Shown here one piece after another: positions 1 through 9,853 of a DNA stretch of 64,000 nucleotides; within the stretch, counting starts at the first letter, position 1; each line of letters begins with the position of its first letter. The notes below the pieces were generated by a model. The model was not told the origin of the DNA. It saw nothing but the letters and a program-made list of their open reading frames with translations, and searched no databases. Source of the DNA: Pseudomonas fluorescens (GTDB lineage Bacteria > Pseudomonadota > Gammaproteobacteria > Pseudomonadales > Pseudomonadaceae); assembly GCF_000802965.1 (NCBI RefSeq), contig NZ_JSAK01000015.1:256219-320218 (forward strand). The letters run 5' to 3'. The translations under genes were made by a program, and so were the position numbers.

Positions 1-1627
1 TGTTGCCCAGTTTCGCCGGGGCCTTTTTCAGTTCGCCTGAACGTTGAGCCTGCCAGGCCTGCCAGTGCAGCCACCAGGAGTCGGTGTGCTTGGTGGCGTT
101 TTCTTGCCACTCATCGGCATTCGACGCCTTTTCGGTGCTGGTCATGTAACGGGACTTCGGATTGCCCGGCGGGTTCAGAATGCTTTGGATATGGCCGCTG
201 CTGGACAGCACGAATTCAACGTTGCCGCCGAACAGTTGCGACGACTTGTAGCAAGACCTCCACGGGGTGATGTGGTCGTTGGTGCCAGCCAGGGAAAAGA
301 TGTCGGCTGTCACTTGCTTGAGGTCGATGGCGGTGCCGCACACTTCCAGTGCATTCGGGCGAATCAGTGGGTTGTTTTTGAACAGTTCGATCAGGTCGCC
401 GTGGAACGCTGCGGGCAACCGTGTGGTGTCGTTGTTCCAGAACAGGATGTCGAAAACCGGTGGCTCGTTGCCCAACAGGTAATTGTTGACCCAGTAGTTC
501 CAGATCAGATCGTTGGGACGCATCCAGGCGAAGACTTTCGCCATGTCGCGACCTTCCAGCACGCCAGCCTGGTACGAGTGACGCTTGGCGGCTTCCAGCG
601 TTTGTTCGTTGACGAACAGGGCGACGTCGCTGTCCAGGGTGGTATCGAGCACGCTCACCAGCAGGGTCAGGGCGTTGACCTTGTTCTCGCCGATCGCGGC
701 GTAGTGGCCCAGCAGGGCGGTGCAAGTGATGCCGCCTGAGCAGGCGCCGAGCATGTTCACGTCTTTGCTGCCGGTGATCGCAGTGACCACGTCGACCGCT
801 TCCTTGAGCGCCTCGATGTAAGTCGACAGGCCCCACTCGCGCTGCTCCTTGGTCGGGTTGCGCCAGCTGACGATGAAGGTCTGCACGTTATTGCGCAGGC
901 AGAACCGTGCCAGGCTCTTGTCCGGGCTGAGGTCGAAAACATAGAACTTGTTGATCTGCGGCGGTACCACCAGCAGTGGACGCTCGTGGACCTGCTCGGT
1001 GATGGGCTTGTACTGGATCAGCTCCAGCACATCGTTGCGGAACACCACCGCGCCTTCGGTCACGCCCAGGCTCTTGCCGACTTCGAAGGCGCCCATGTTG
1101 ACCTGGCTCGGCATGCCGCCGTTGTGCACCATGTCCTTGGCCAGATGCGAGAGGCCGTCGAGCAGGCTCTTGCCGCCGGTTTCGAAAAAGCGTTTGACTG
1201 CCGCCGGGTTGGCCGCGCTGTTGGTCGGGGCCATGGCTTCGGTCATGAGGTTGATCACGAAGTGGCCGCGAGCCGCGTCATTGGGTGTGAGGTTGCTGTG
1301 GTCGATCCAGTCGTGGAGTTCCTTGCGCCACGCCAGGTAAGTTTGCAGATAACGTTTGTAGAGCGGGTTCTGGCTCCAGGCCGGATCGGCAAAACGTCGA
1401 TCATCACTGGTCGGTTGCAGGGCTGATTTGCCGAACAAAACGTTCTTGAGCTCAAGGCCGAAATGCGCGACATGCTTGGCGCTGTGCACCGGTTGTTTGA
1501 TGGCCTGCCTGAGAACCATGCGAGCAGAAGCCAGTAGATCCTTTCCACGCAGCCCAACGACAGGATTCAGTCCCAAGGTGTTTTCCGAGGCCTGATACTT
1601 CAAGTCATCGTTATTCTTGTTACTCAT
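1..1627 (-). CDS. phaC1: Class II poly(3-hydroxyalkanoate) synthase PhaC1, 3' end cut off by the window edge
   Basis: Polymerises (R)-3-hydroxyacyl-CoA into medium-chain-length PHA on the surface of intracellular granules. The frame opens with ATG at 1627 (MSNKNNDD) and stays open to the window edge, giving 542 codons; the family is about 559 residues, so only roughly the last 17 are missing. The lipase-like box GACSGG is visible, with the nucleophilic Cys at residue 296 (codon 742-740), the position known for Pseudomonas PhaC1. The rest of the pha cluster would lie beyond the left edge. A -24/-12 type promoter is present upstream (1755-1770). The neighbourhood phaC1 / DUF971 / hslUV is typical for Pseudomonas. 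Confidence 0.95.
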   Translation of the reverse strand, partial: MSNKNNDDLKYQASENTLGLNPVVGLRGKDLLASARMVLRQAIKQPVHSAKHVAHFGLELKNVLFGKSALQPTSDDRRFADPAWSQNPLYKRYLQTYLAWRKELHDWIDHSNLTPNDAARGHFVINLMTEAMAPTNSAANPAAVKRFFETGGKSLLDGLSHLAKDMVHNGGMPSQVNMGAFEVGKSLGVTEGAVVFRNDVLELIQYKPITEQVHERPLLVVPPQINKFYVFDLSPDKSLARFCLRNNVQTFIVSWRNPTKEQREWGLSTYIEALKEAVDVVTAITGSKDVNMLGACSGGITCTALLGHYAAIGENKVNALTLLVSVLDTTLDSDVALFVNEQTLEAAKRHSYQAGVLEGRDMAKVFAWMRPNDLIWNYWVNNYLLGNEPPVFDILFWNNDTTRLPAAFHGDLIELFKNNPLIRPNALEVCGTAIDLKQVTADIFSLAGTNDHITPWRSCYKSSQLFGGNVEFVLSSSGHIQSILNPPGNPKSRYMTSTEKASNADEWQENATKHTDSWWLHWQAWQAQRSGELKKAPAKLGN

Positions 1628-1754
1628 CTACGACGCTCCATTGTCCTGAGACGAGTACCGGGGTCCTGCTGTGCAGTCACACAGCCAATGCCAGGTACTA
1701 CTGCTCGGGTGACCGTTAATTCTGCATCGCTGCTTTTTCGTTCGCAGAGGGCAC

Positions 1755-1770
1755 TGCAGGGAACTTGCCA
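1755..1770 (-). promoter_or_regulatory. Possible sigma-54 (-24/-12) promoter for phaC1
   Basis: Read on the minus strand the site is TGGCAAGTTCCCTGCA. It keeps the GG and GC dinucleotides exactly 10 bp apart and matches the TGGCA and TGCA ends of the RpoN consensus. It lies about 130 bp upstream of the phaC1 ATG. RpoN-type promoters upstream of phaC1 have been proposed in other pseudomonads. No enhancer site was identified. Confidence 0.5.
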
Positions 1771-1887
1771 GCTCCATTGGTTACCCGAGTTTAATTTTTT
1801 TCGCAAGCAGGCCAATGACTGACCTCGCGGCCAAGCATTCAAACAGATGAAATTAGAAAATGCCTTCTAAAGAGCAAGAGGCTCAGG

Positions 1888-2268
1888 CTAGAGCATTAGC
1901 TTGACGACGGATTCGTTCGGGTCGCGGGTTTTTCCGGCCGCTTTGAGCTCGGCAAGATAATCCTCCCAGAGTGCGTCATAACGTCGCCCCAGCTCGTAGA
2001 GGTATTCCCAGGTGAACAGGCCGCTGTCGTGGCCGTCGTCGAAGGTCAGTTTCAGTGCGTACTGACCGGCCGGTTCTATCTTGGTCAGTCCTACGTTGAT
2101 CTTGCCAAATTGCAGGATAGGTTTGCCGTGGCCCTGGACCTCGGCGGAAGGAGAATGCACGCGCAGGAATTCGGCGGGCAGGGTGTATTCCTCACCGGAC
2201 GCGTATTTCAGCGACAGGGTTTTCGAGGCTTTGTGCAGCTTGATGTCGGTGGGGATTTGGGTCGTCAT
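1888..2268 (-). CDS. DUF971 domain protein (gamma-butyrobetaine hydroxylase-like N-terminal domain)
   Basis: A 126-residue protein of the small stand-alone DUF971 family (GBBH-like N-terminal fold, Pfam DUF971). The family signature is visible in the C-terminal half: DDGHDSGLFTWEYLYELG. The start was set at the ATG at 2268 (MTTQIPTDIKL), because further upstream the frame runs through a REP element and is not conserved-looking. It sits between hslU and phaC1 on the same strand, its usual place in pseudomonads. Its biochemical role is unknown; the domain elsewhere is associated with iron- or zinc-binding oxygenases and iron-sulfur proteins, but that is not evidence for this one. Confidence 0.88.
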   Translation of the reverse strand: MTTQIPTDIKLHKASKTLSLKYASGEEYTLPAEFLRVHSPSAEVQGHGKPILQFGKINVGLTKIEPAGQYALKLTFDDGHDSGLFTWEYLYELGRRYDALWEDYLAELKAAGKTRDPNESVVKLML

Positions 2269-2316
2269 GGGGCCGATCTTCCGTCGTATGGAGGCCCTGT
2301 GTCGGCGGGTGATCCT

Positions 2317-2447
2317 GTGGCGAGGGAGCTTGCTCCCGCTCGGCTGCGCAGCAGTCGTAAAGCCGGAGAATGCGGTCTGTTTGATGAACCGCATTCGCCG
2401 GTTTCGGGGCCGCTTCGCGACCCAGCGGGAGCAAGCTCCCTCGCCAC
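2317..2447. repeat. REP doublet, family A (131 bp, inverted arms)
   Basis: It begins GTGGCGAGGGAGCTTGCTCC and ends with the reverse complement (GGAGCAAGCTCCCTCGCCAC), the REPIN-like layout of two inverted REPs around a spacer. The spacer contains a second inverted pair (GAATGCGGT / ACCGCATTC). It lies in the gap between hslU and the DUF971 gene. The same arms recur at 4530-4660, 38619-38719 and 58487-58577, and as a variant at 54732-54827. Confidence 0.9.
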
Positions 2448-2473
2448 GGAAGCCCGCTCACACAGAATGTGAC

Positions 2474-3811
2474 CTACAGGATATAACGGGACAGGTCTTC
2501 GTTCTGCGCCAATTCGCCGAGGTGGCTGTTGACGTAGTCGGCGTCGATCTGGATGACCTTGCCGTCATGGCTGCTGGCCAGGTCGCCGGCACTGAACGAC
2601 ACCTCTTCCAGCAGGCGCTCAAGCAGGGTGTGCAGACGACGGGCGCCGATGTTCTCGGTTTTTTCGTTGACCTGCCAGGCGATCTCGGCGATGCGCTTGA
2701 TGCCGCTCGGCTGGAACTCGATGCCCAGGCCTTCGGTTTTCAGCAGTGCGCAATATTGCTCGGTGAGCGATGCATGCGGCTCGCTGAGGATGCGTTCGAA
2801 GTCTTCCGGCGACAGCGCTTTGAGCTCAACACGAATCGGCAGGCGACCTTGCAGCTCCGGCACCAGGTCGCTCGGCTTGCTCAAGTGGAACGCACCGGAA
2901 GCAATGAACAGAATGTGGTCGGTCTTGACCATGCCCAGTTTGGTGTTGACGGTGCAGCCTTCGATCAGTGGCAGCAAGTCGCGCTGCACGCCTTCGCGGG
3001 ATACATCGACGCCACCGGAATTACCGCGCTTGGCGACCTTGTCGATTTCGTCGATGAACACGATGCCGTGTTGCTCGACGGCTTCCAGGGCCTTGGCCTT
3101 CAACTCTTCATCGTTGACCAGGCGGCCGGCTTCTTCATCGCGCACCAGTTTCAGCGCTTCCTTGACCTTGAGCTTGCGAGCTTTCTTTTTGCCCTTGCCC
3201 ATGTTGGCGAAAAGGCTTTGCAGCTGGTTAGTCATTTCTTCCATGCCCGGTGGCGCGGAGATATCGACGCCGGCCATTTCGGCGACTTCGATTTCAATCT
3301 CCTTGTCATCCAGCTGACCTTCGCGCAGGCGCTTGCGGAACAGCTGACGGGTGTTGGAGTCCGCCGTCGGGGTGTCGTCGTTGCTGAAACCCATGCGCGG
3401 CGGTGGCAGCAGCGCGTCGAGGATACGTTCTTCGGCAGCGTCTTCGGCGCGGTGGCGAACCTTGACGATTTCCTGTTCGCGCAGCAGCTTGATCGCGGCA
3501 TCGGCCAGGTCACGAATGATCGATTCAACATCGCGACCAACGTAGCCGACTTCAGTGAACTTGGTCGCTTCGACCTTGATGAACGGCGCATTGGCCAGTT
3601 TGGCCAGGCGACGGGCGATCTCGGTTTTACCGACACCGGTCGGGCCGATCATCAGGATGTTCTTTGGCGTTACTTCAACGCGCAGCTCTTCAGGTAGCTG
3701 CATGCGGCGCCAGCGATTGCGCAGGGCGATGGCGACGGCGCGCTTGGCATCGTCCTGGCCGATGATATGGCGATTGAGTTCGTGGACGATTTCACGGGGA
3801 GTCATGGACAT
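2474..3811 (-). CDS. hslU: ATP-dependent protease ATPase subunit HslU
   Basis: AAA+ unfoldase that feeds substrates into the HslV peptidase (ClpYQ). It has 445 residues, the normal size for Pseudomonas. Walker A GPTGVGKT is at residues 56-63, the Walker B stretch reads GIVFIDEID, and the C-terminal tail that docks into HslV ends in SRYIL. Starts MSMTPREIV at 3811, 54 bp after hslV, so the two are almost certainly co-transcribed. An I domain of mixed charge lies between the Walker motifs. No anomaly seen. Confidence 0.97.
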   Translation of the reverse strand: MSMTPREIVHELNRHIIGQDDAKRAVAIALRNRWRRMQLPEELRVEVTPKNILMIGPTGVGKTEIARRLAKLANAPFIKVEATKFTEVGYVGRDVESIIRDLADAAIKLLREQEIVKVRHRAEDAAEERILDALLPPPRMGFSNDDTPTADSNTRQLFRKRLREGQLDDKEIEIEVAEMAGVDISAPPGMEEMTNQLQSLFANMGKGKKKARKLKVKEALKLVRDEEAGRLVNDEELKAKALEAVEQHGIVFIDEIDKVAKRGNSGGVDVSREGVQRDLLPLIEGCTVNTKLGMVKTDHILFIASGAFHLSKPSDLVPELQGRLPIRVELKALSPEDFERILSEPHASLTEQYCALLKTEGLGIEFQPSGIKRIAEIAWQVNEKTENIGARRLHTLLERLLEEVSFSAGDLASSHDGKVIQIDADYVNSHLGELAQNEDLSRYIL

Positions 3812-3865
3812 AGTATTTAAAGGACCTCAAGCAAGAATGAGCCGTGGCACGGGGCCGAATCAGGC

Positions 3866-4396
3866 TTACTCGGCGCAGTCCTGCTCCTCAATGGTCTGGG
3901 TGTGGTTGGTGAATACACAGATGTCGCCGGCGATACCAAGGGCGGTTTCGACGATTTCGCGGGCCGACAGGTCGGTTTTCTTCAGCAGGGCGCTGGCGGC
4001 AGCCTGGGCATAGGCGCCACCGGAGCCCATGGCGATCAAGCCGTCTTCCGGCTCAACCACGTCACCGTTGCCGGTGATGATCAGGGAAGCGTCTTTGTTG
4101 GCGACGGCGAGCATGGCTTCGAGGCGGCTCAGGGAGCGATCAGTACGCCATTCTTTGGCGAGTTCGACGGCGGCGCGAACCAGATGGCCCTGATGCTTTT
4201 CAAGCTGGCCTTCGAAGCGTTCGAAGAGGGTAAAGGCGTCAGCGGTGGCGCCGGCAAAACCGGCAATGACCTGACCGTGGTACAGGCGGCGAACTTTTTT
4301 CGCGTTGCCTTTCATCACGGTATTGCCAAGGGAAACCTGGCCGTCGCCGCCCATGACGACTTTGCCGTGGCGGCGAACTGAAACGATGGTGGTCAA
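3866..4396 (-). CDS. hslV: ATP-dependent protease peptidase subunit HslV
   Basis: Threonine peptidase of the HslUV complex. The mature N-terminus must be TTIVSVRR, with Thr as the nucleophile, which forces the start to the TTG at 4396; that gives 176 residues, the usual length. Upstream ATGs (for example near 4444) would add a tail that blocks the catalytic Thr. A GGAG stretch lies about 9-12 nt upstream of the TTG. The rare start codon may keep synthesis low. It is followed by hslU on the same strand. Confidence 0.95.
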   Translation of the reverse strand: MTTIVSVRRHGKVVMGGDGQVSLGNTVMKGNAKKVRRLYHGQVIAGFAGATADAFTLFERFEGQLEKHQGHLVRAAVELAKEWRTDRSLSRLEAMLAVANKDASLIITGNGDVVEPEDGLIAMGSGGAYAQAAASALLKKTDLSAREIVETALGIAGDICVFTNHTQTIEEQDCAE

Positions 4397-4529
4397 GGGA
4401 AGAGTCTCCACGCAGCGGGGCGAAAATGCCTTATGCCCATTCATATGGGGGTGGTGGAGTGGATTTCAACTGTGGGATGCGGCGGGGGACGAGCGGTGCG
4501 AGGCAATGGTGATCGACGCTGAAACAATT

Positions 4530-4660
4530 GTGGCGAGGGAGCTTGCTCCCGCTTGGCTACGAAGCAGCCACAAACCCGGTCTGATCGGTCTGTCTGATGG
4601 ACCGCAGTTACAGGTTTTGGGAGTGCTGCGCACTCCAGCGGGAGCAAGCTCCCTCGCCAC
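4530..4660. repeat. REP doublet, family A (131 bp, inverted arms)
   Basis: Same inverted arms as at 2317-2447 and the same overall length, with a diverged spacer. It occupies most of the gap between the SPOR protein gene and hslV, ending 7 bp from the stop of the SPOR gene. It could act as a hairpin at the 3' end of that transcript. Confidence 0.9.
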
Positions 4661-4667
4661 AAGGCGG

Positions 4668-5378
4668 TCAGCGGCTTTGGCGTTGTTGTAACAACAGGTT
4701 GCTGAATCCGGCGCCAGCCAGTTGTTTCTGCGCGGTGGTCAGTTGTTCGCGGTTGCTGAACGGTCCGACGAGAACGCGATACCAGGTTTCGTCCTTCACC
4801 GTGCCGGATTCAACCGCCACGGCCTGGCCGAGCAGGATGATCTGCGCCCGCACCTTGTCCGCATCAGCCTCCTTGCGGAACGAACCGGCCTGCAGGAAGA
4901 ACTTGGTCACCGGCGCGGCCTTGGTCACGGGCGGCGCTGGCGGCGGCGTAATTCCGGCCAGAGCTGCCTGAGCGCGAGCGGTGTCGATCTTCGCCGCTTC
5001 GGCCGGGGTCACCGGCGTGGTCGGAATGGCCGGCACTTGCGGCGTCGGCAGGGTTTTTTCCGGCACGGCATCCGGCGGCACGATGACTTCCGATTCCGGC
5101 AGCAACGTGTAGAAGTCGTACTTCGGCTTCACCGGTTGAGTCGGGCTCGGCGGGGTTTTGTTGGCCTCGGCGATCTTGGTAGCTTTCTGCTGTTGCTCGA
5201 TCTTCTCGCGCTTGACCGTGTCGCTGCCCTTGCCCGGTTCCAGTTTCATCAGGAACACGATGAACGCGCCGACCGTCAGGCCGATGGCCATCCACAGCCA
5301 ACCCGGGATCGGCTGCTTCGCTGGAGCTTGGTAACGGCTGGCGCCACGCTTGGGTGCAGGTTTTTTCTTGGCAGCCAA
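4668..5378 (-). CDS. SPOR-domain membrane protein (FtsN-like)
   Basis: A 236-residue bitopic inner-membrane protein that probably binds septal, denuded peptidoglycan during division. The layout is a basic cytoplasmic tail (MAAKKKPAPKRG), one membrane segment at about residues 25-44, a Pro/Thr/Ala-rich linker, and a C-terminal SPOR domain (about 155-232) containing FFLQAGSFRKEADADK. It starts 1 bp after the argS stop, so it is expressed with argS; argS-ftsN adjacency is usual in Pseudomonas. The FtsN assignment rests on layout and synteny, not on recognisable essential-domain residues. Confidence 0.88.
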   Translation of the reverse strand: MAAKKKPAPKRGASRYQAPAKQPIPGWLWMAIGLTVGAFIVFLMKLEPGKGSDTVKREKIEQQQKATKIAEANKTPPSPTQPVKPKYDFYTLLPESEVIVPPDAVPEKTLPTPQVPAIPTTPVTPAEAAKIDTARAQAALAGITPPPAPPVTKAAPVTKFFLQAGSFRKEADADKVRAQIILLGQAVAVESGTVKDETWYRVLVGPFSNREQLTTAQKQLAGAGFSNLLLQQRQSR

Positions 5379-5379
5379 C

Positions 5380-7116
5380 TTACATGCGCTCCAGTGTTTC
5401 CAGGCCCAAGAGTTCCAGGCCTTGCTTGAGAGTACGTCCGGTCAGCGCGGCGAGGCGCAGGCGGCTCTGCATTTGTGCCGGGGTCTCGGCGGCGAGGATC
5501 GGGCAGTTCTCGTAGAAGCTGGAGAACAGGCCGGCGACGTCGTACAGGTAGGTGCAGAGAATGTGCGGCGTGCCTTTCTCGGACACGTTGTTCAGGATCT
5601 CGCCGAACTGTGCGAGTTTCGCCGCCAGCTCGTGTTCATGCGCGGCTTCCAACACGATCTGGCCTTCGACTTCGCTGAAGTCCTTGCCGAGTTTGCGGAA
5701 CACACCGGCCACACGGGTGTAGGCGTACAGCAGGTACGGCGCGGTGTTGCCTTCGAAGTTCAGCATCAGGTCGAAGTTGAAGCTGTAGTCGCTGGTGCGG
5801 TGTTTGGACAGGTCGGCGTATTTTACTGCGCCGATGCCAACGACCTTGGCGATGTTGCGCAACTCGTCCTCGGCCAGCTCCGGGTTTTTCTCTTTGACCA
5901 GGTTATAGGCACGTTCCTGGGCTTCGGTCAGCAGGTCGATCAGCTTCACGGTGCCGCCATCACGAGTCTTGAACGGACGGCCGTCAGCGCCGTTCATGGT
6001 GCCGAAGCCCATGTGTTCCATTTCCATCGGATGGGTCACGAAACCGGCCTTGCGCGCCACGGCGAACACTTGCTGGAAGTGCAGGGCCTGACGCTGGTCG
6101 ACGAAGTACAGCGCGCGGTCAGCCTTGAGCTTGCCGCTGCGGTAACGCACGGCCGCCAGGTCGGTGGTGGCGTAGAGGTAGCCACCGTCAGCCTTGACGA
6201 TGATCACCGGCAGCGGGTCGCCATCGGCATTCTTGAATTCGTCGAGGAACACGCACTGGGCGCCGTTGCTCTCGACCAGCATGCCTGCCGCCTTCAGATC
6301 GTTGACCACGTTGATCAAGTCGTCGTTGTAAGCGCTTTCGCCCATCACGTCGGCCATGGTCAGTTTGACGTTGAGCAGTTCGTAGATTTTCTGGCAGTGC
6401 GACAGCGAGATGTCCTTGAACTTGGTCCACAGCGCCAGGCAGTCCGGGTCGCCGGCTTGCAGCTTGACCACCAGCCCGCGAGCGCGGTCGGCGAACTCTT
6501 CGGATTCGTCGAAGCGCCCTTTGGCGGCACGGTAGAAGTTTTCCAGGTCCGACAGCTCGTCGCTGGTGATCGGGTTTTCCTGCAAGTAGGCCATCAGCAT
6601 GCCGAACTGGGTACCCCAGTCGCCGACATGGTTCTGACGGATCACTTCGTCGCCGAGGAACTCCAGCACGCGGGCCACGCCGTCGCCGATGATGGTCGAG
6701 CGCAAGTGGCCGACGTGCATCTCTTTGGCCAGGTTCGGGGCCGAGAGGTCGACCACGGTGCGCTGCGCCGGACCGGCCTTGCGTACGCCGATATGCTCGT
6801 CAGCCAACGCAGCGTCCAGGCGCGTAGCCAGGGCTTGGGTGTTCTGGAAGAAGTTGAGGAAGCCAGGGCCGGCGATTTCGGCCTTGCTGACATTTTCGTC
6901 AGCCGGCAGCGCGGCGATGATTTTTTCCGCTAGATCGCGCGGCTTCATGCCCGCAGGCTTGGCCAGCATCATGGCAATGTTGCTGGCGAAGTCGCCGTTC
7001 TTCTTGTCGCGGGAGTTTTCCACCTGGATCGCCGGCGACAGGCCTTCAGGCAACACACCTTCGTTGACGAGTTGGGTGATGGCTTGTTGGATCAGCTGGC
7101 GAATGGTGTCTTTCAT
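5380..7116 (-). CDS. argS: Arginyl-tRNA synthetase
   Basis: Class I aminoacyl-tRNA synthetase charging tRNA-Arg. It has 578 residues. The N-terminal additive domain (about 1-115) is followed by the catalytic Rossmann domain with the HIGH-type signature HVGH at residues 134-137, and a C-terminal helical DALR anticodon-binding domain ending in LETLERM. The start ATG at 7116 (MKDTIRQLI) agrees with the family. It lies upstream of the SPOR gene with a 1-bp gap. Confidence 0.97.
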   Translation of the reverse strand: MKDTIRQLIQQAITQLVNEGVLPEGLSPAIQVENSRDKKNGDFASNIAMMLAKPAGMKPRDLAEKIIAALPADENVSKAEIAGPGFLNFFQNTQALATRLDAALADEHIGVRKAGPAQRTVVDLSAPNLAKEMHVGHLRSTIIGDGVARVLEFLGDEVIRQNHVGDWGTQFGMLMAYLQENPITSDELSDLENFYRAAKGRFDESEEFADRARGLVVKLQAGDPDCLALWTKFKDISLSHCQKIYELLNVKLTMADVMGESAYNDDLINVVNDLKAAGMLVESNGAQCVFLDEFKNADGDPLPVIIVKADGGYLYATTDLAAVRYRSGKLKADRALYFVDQRQALHFQQVFAVARKAGFVTHPMEMEHMGFGTMNGADGRPFKTRDGGTVKLIDLLTEAQERAYNLVKEKNPELAEDELRNIAKVVGIGAVKYADLSKHRTSDYSFNFDLMLNFEGNTAPYLLYAYTRVAGVFRKLGKDFSEVEGQIVLEAAHEHELAAKLAQFGEILNNVSEKGTPHILCTYLYDVAGLFSSFYENCPILAAETPAQMQSRLRLAALTGRTLKQGLELLGLETLERM

Positions 7117-7246
7117 GGTCTTCTCTTTCGACCGCAGGCGCGGCGGCGCATCATGCGCTGGTGGAAAAACTGGGCATTATCCGTTCCCAGAGCGGGCTTG
7201 CCAACCTTAGCAGGCAGGTTGTGGATGTGTGGTGACAAATCAACCG

Positions 7247-7339
7247 CTATCGCGGGCAAGCCCGCTCCCACAGGGATCCTGGGTGTTCACAATTATGTGC
7301 CCTTCAAAAAACCCTGTGGGAGCTGGCTTGCCAGCGATG
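7247..7339. repeat. Two different REPs in the argS-priA gap
   Basis: Two single palindromic units of different families lie 42 bp apart. At 7247-7272 is family B in inverse orientation (ATCGCGGGCAAGCCCGCTCC...). At 7315-7339 is family C (TGTGGGAGCTGGCTTGCCAG...). They are opposed in orientation but do not share arm sequence, so this is a mixed pair rather than a regular doublet. Nothing else was recognised in 7117-7351. Confidence 0.8.
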
Positions 7340-7351
7340 GCGGCCCCACTA

Positions 7352-9571
7352 TCAATACAAATCGACCGGGTCCACATCCAAAGACCATCGCACCGCCCGC
7401 CCGCTCGGCATCTGCTCCAGCACCAGCAACCAGCTGGCAAGCAACCGATGCAGCGGCGCCCGGGCGGTCGCCTGCAATAACAACTGCGCCCGATAACGTC
7501 CGGCCCTGCGCTCCATCGGCGCTGGCACCGGACCCAGCAGTTCAATGCCGGTCAGATTTTGTTCAATCAGCAAACGCTCAGCCTCGCTGCACGCTTCATC
7601 AAGAAATCCTTCTGCCTGCCCCGGTTTGTGCGCTTCGGCCCGCAGCAACGCCAGATGCGCGAACGGCGGCAGGCCCGCTGCGCGACGCTCACTCAAGGCC
7701 TGTTCGGCAAACGCGAAGTAGCCCTGTTCGGTCAATTGCACCAGCAGCGGATGGTCGGCCAGGTGCGTCTGGATGATCACTTTGCCCGGTTCTTCCGCAC
7801 GCCCCGCGCGCCCGGCGACCTGGACGATCAACTGCGCCATGCGCTCGCTGGCGCGGAAGTCGCCGGAGAACAGCCCGCCGTCGGCATCGAGAATCGATAC
7901 CAGTGTCACCCGTGGAAAGTGATGTCCTTTGGCAAGCATTTGCGTGCCGATCAGAATGCACGGCTGACCCTTTTGAATGGTCGCGAATAATTGAGTCATT
8001 GCGTCCTTGCGTGACGTGCTGTCGCGGTCGACCCGCAACACCGGGAAATCCGGGAACAGAATCTGCAGGCGCTCTTCGGCCCGTTCAGTGCCGGCCCCCA
8101 CCGGGCGCAGATCGACCTTGTTGCACTTCGGGCACTGGCGCGGCACGCGTTCGACGTAGCCGCAATGGTGGCAACGCAGTTCGCCATAGCGCTGGTGCAC
8201 GGTCATCCGAGCATCGCAGCGCTGGCATTCGGACATCCAGCCGCAGTCGTGACAAAGCAGGGTCGGCGCGAAACCACGGCGATTGAGAAATACCAACACT
8301 TGTTGCCCGGCCGCGAGCGTCTGCCCGATGGCTTGCTGCATCGGCCCGGAAATACCGCTGTCCAGCGGACGACTTTTTACATCCAGGCGCAGGAAGCGGG
8401 GTTGCTTGGCGCCACCGGCACGCTCGTTCAAGCGTAGGAGGCCATAACGTCCGGTGTAGGCGTTGTGCAGGCTTTCCAGTGAAGGCGTGGCGGAGCCGAG
8501 CACAATCGGAATGTTTTCCTGCCGGGCGCGCACCAGGGCCAGGTCGCGGGCGTGATAGCGCAGGCCTTCCTGCTGTTTATAGGAGCCGTCGTGCTCTTCG
8601 TCGATGATGATCAGGCCAGGGTTCTTCATCGGAGTGAACAGCGCCGAGCGGGTGCCGATAATAATGTCGGCCTCGCCATCGCGGGCGGCGAGCCAGGCTT
8701 CGAGGCGTTCGCGATCATTGACCGCGGAGTGGATCAGCGCGATGCGCGCATTGAAACGCTGCTCGAAGCGCGCCAGGGTCTGCGGACCGAGGTTGATTTC
8801 CGGGATCAGCACCAGGGCTTGTTTGCCGGCCTCAAGGGTTTCGCGGATCAGTTGCAAATAGACTTCGGTCTTGCCGCTGCCGGTGACGCCGGCCAGCAGG
8901 AATGCGTGATAACTATCGAACCCGGCGCGAATTGCTTCGTAAGCCGCCCGCTGCTCCGGGTTGAGTGGCAGCTCCGGTTGCGCCAGCCAGTGTTCGTGGC
9001 GCGCGCCGGGGGCGTGCTTGCGGATCTCGACCTGCACCAGATCCTTGGCCAGCAACAGATCGAGGCTGTCCTTGCTCAGCATCAATTTACTCAGCAACTG
9101 ATGGGCGACACCATGGGGATGCTGGGCCAATGTCGCCAACGCTTCACGCTGACGCGGTGCGCGGGCGATGCGCGGGTCATCGAGGCTGGCGCCGGCGGCG
9201 GCGGACCAGAAGCGTTCCTGGCGCGCTTCCGCCAGTTCGCCTTGGCGCAGCAGTACCGGCAACGCCCAGCTCAAGGTGTCGCCGAGGCTGTGCTGGTAAT
9301 ACTGGGAAGTCCACAGGCACAGCTTGAACAGTGCGGGTGGCAATGGCGGCGTGGCATCGAGCAGGGCCAGGGCGGGTTTGAGTTTTTCCGCCGGGACTTC
9401 GCTGGTGTCGGCGATTTCCACCAGAATCCCGATCATCTCGCGTCGGCCGAACGGTACCCGCAGGCGCATGCCGGGGTGCAACTGGGCGCGCAATACACCG
9501 GCCGGCGCGCGATAGTCGAACAGGCGGCGCAGCGGTGAAGGCAAGGCGAGGCGCAGAATGGCGTCGGGCAC
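7352..9571 (-). CDS. priA: Primosomal protein N' (replication restart helicase PriA)
   Basis: A 3'-5' superfamily 2 helicase that reloads DnaB at abandoned forks. It has 739 residues from a GTG start at 9571 (then PDAILRLALPSPLRRLFDY), the usual Pseudomonas length. Further upstream the same frame runs through REP DNA and was not used. The 3'-BD domain is N-terminal; Walker A GVTGSGKTE and Walker B IIIDEEHDGSY follow. Two zinc-binding clusters are visible as CHDCGWMSECQRC and CHHCGYVERVPRQCPKC. The C-terminus (SLDVDPVDLY) is intact. It is a monocistronic minus-strand gene with REPs on both sides. Confidence 0.96.
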   Translation of the reverse strand: MPDAILRLALPSPLRRLFDYRAPAGVLRAQLHPGMRLRVPFGRREMIGILVEIADTSEVPAEKLKPALALLDATPPLPPALFKLCLWTSQYYQHSLGDTLSWALPVLLRQGELAEARQERFWSAAAGASLDDPRIARAPRQREALATLAQHPHGVAHQLLSKLMLSKDSLDLLLAKDLVQVEIRKHAPGARHEHWLAQPELPLNPEQRAAYEAIRAGFDSYHAFLLAGVTGSGKTEVYLQLIRETLEAGKQALVLIPEINLGPQTLARFEQRFNARIALIHSAVNDRERLEAWLAARDGEADIIIGTRSALFTPMKNPGLIIIDEEHDGSYKQQEGLRYHARDLALVRARQENIPIVLGSATPSLESLHNAYTGRYGLLRLNERAGGAKQPRFLRLDVKSRPLDSGISGPMQQAIGQTLAAGQQVLVFLNRRGFAPTLLCHDCGWMSECQRCDARMTVHQRYGELRCHHCGYVERVPRQCPKCNKVDLRPVGAGTERAEERLQILFPDFPVLRVDRDSTSRKDAMTQLFATIQKGQPCILIGTQMLAKGHHFPRVTLVSILDADGGLFSGDFRASERMAQLIVQVAGRAGRAEEPGKVIIQTHLADHPLLVQLTEQGYFAFAEQALSERRAAGLPPFAHLALLRAEAHKPGQAEGFLDEACSEAERLLIEQNLTGIELLGPVPAPMERRAGRYRAQLLLQATARAPLHRLLASWLLVLEQMPSGRAVRWSLDVDPVDLY

Positions 9572-9620
9572 GCGGGGGGATCTCTTTAAGCGGGCAGAAA
9601 GAAAGGCTGAGCGCGACCCC

Positions 9621-9710
9621 TGTGGGAGCGGGCTTGCCCGCGAAGAGGCCTTTTCAGGCGGCATCTTCATCGGCTGACAGGACGCTTTCGCGGGCAAGCC
9701 CGCTCCCACA
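9621..9710. repeat. REP doublet, family B (90 bp, inverted arms)
   Basis: It begins TGTGGGAGCGGGCTTGCCCG and ends with the reverse complement at 9710. The spacer is short, about 40 bp. It sits about 50 bp upstream of the priA GTG start and keeps the priA frame open, which falsely lengthens that gene if the first start codon is taken. Confidence 0.9.
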
Positions 9711-9775
9711 GGTTTGTTTGCAGATGATCAGCGTTTGGGTCGGGAGCCTAGCAGACGACCGGTTTGAGCGACAGC

Positions 9776-9803
9776 TTGCGTGATTGGCATTGTCTGGTAG
9801 AAT
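9776..9803 (+). promoter_or_regulatory. Sigma-70 type promoter for rpmE
   Basis: -35 TTGCGT (9776-9781) and -10 TAGAAT (9798-9803) are separated by 16 bp. The promoter lies 70 bp upstream of the rpmE start codon, leaving a leader that contains a stem-loop (9819-9853). Called by eye only. Confidence 0.55.
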
Positions 9804-9818
9804 CCGCGGCCTAATTAC

Positions 9819-9853
9819 GTGCGGTATTCAACAATAGTGTTGGGTGGCGGCAC
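9819..9853 (+). promoter_or_regulatory. Stem-loop in the rpmE leader, possible L31 autoregulatory element
   Basis: GTGC (9819-9822) can pair with GCAC (9850-9853), and an inner stem CAACA / TGTTG (9829-9833 with 9838-9842) closes a 4-nt ATAG loop. Gammaproteobacterial rpmE genes are known to carry a conserved leader structure used for L31 feedback; the position fits, but I cannot confirm the match to that family. Confidence 0.4.

Noticed and set aside
2081..3697. 538-codon plus-strand frame opposite hslU
   Set aside because: Shadow of hslU caused by codon bias; its start runs through REP DNA.
5350..6933. 527-codon plus-strand frame opposite argS
   Set aside because: Shadow of argS; the argS motifs and length are unambiguous.
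9572..9709. Longer N-terminus for PriA
   Set aside because: The added residues are translated REP DNA; the GTG at 9571 gives the family length and start.
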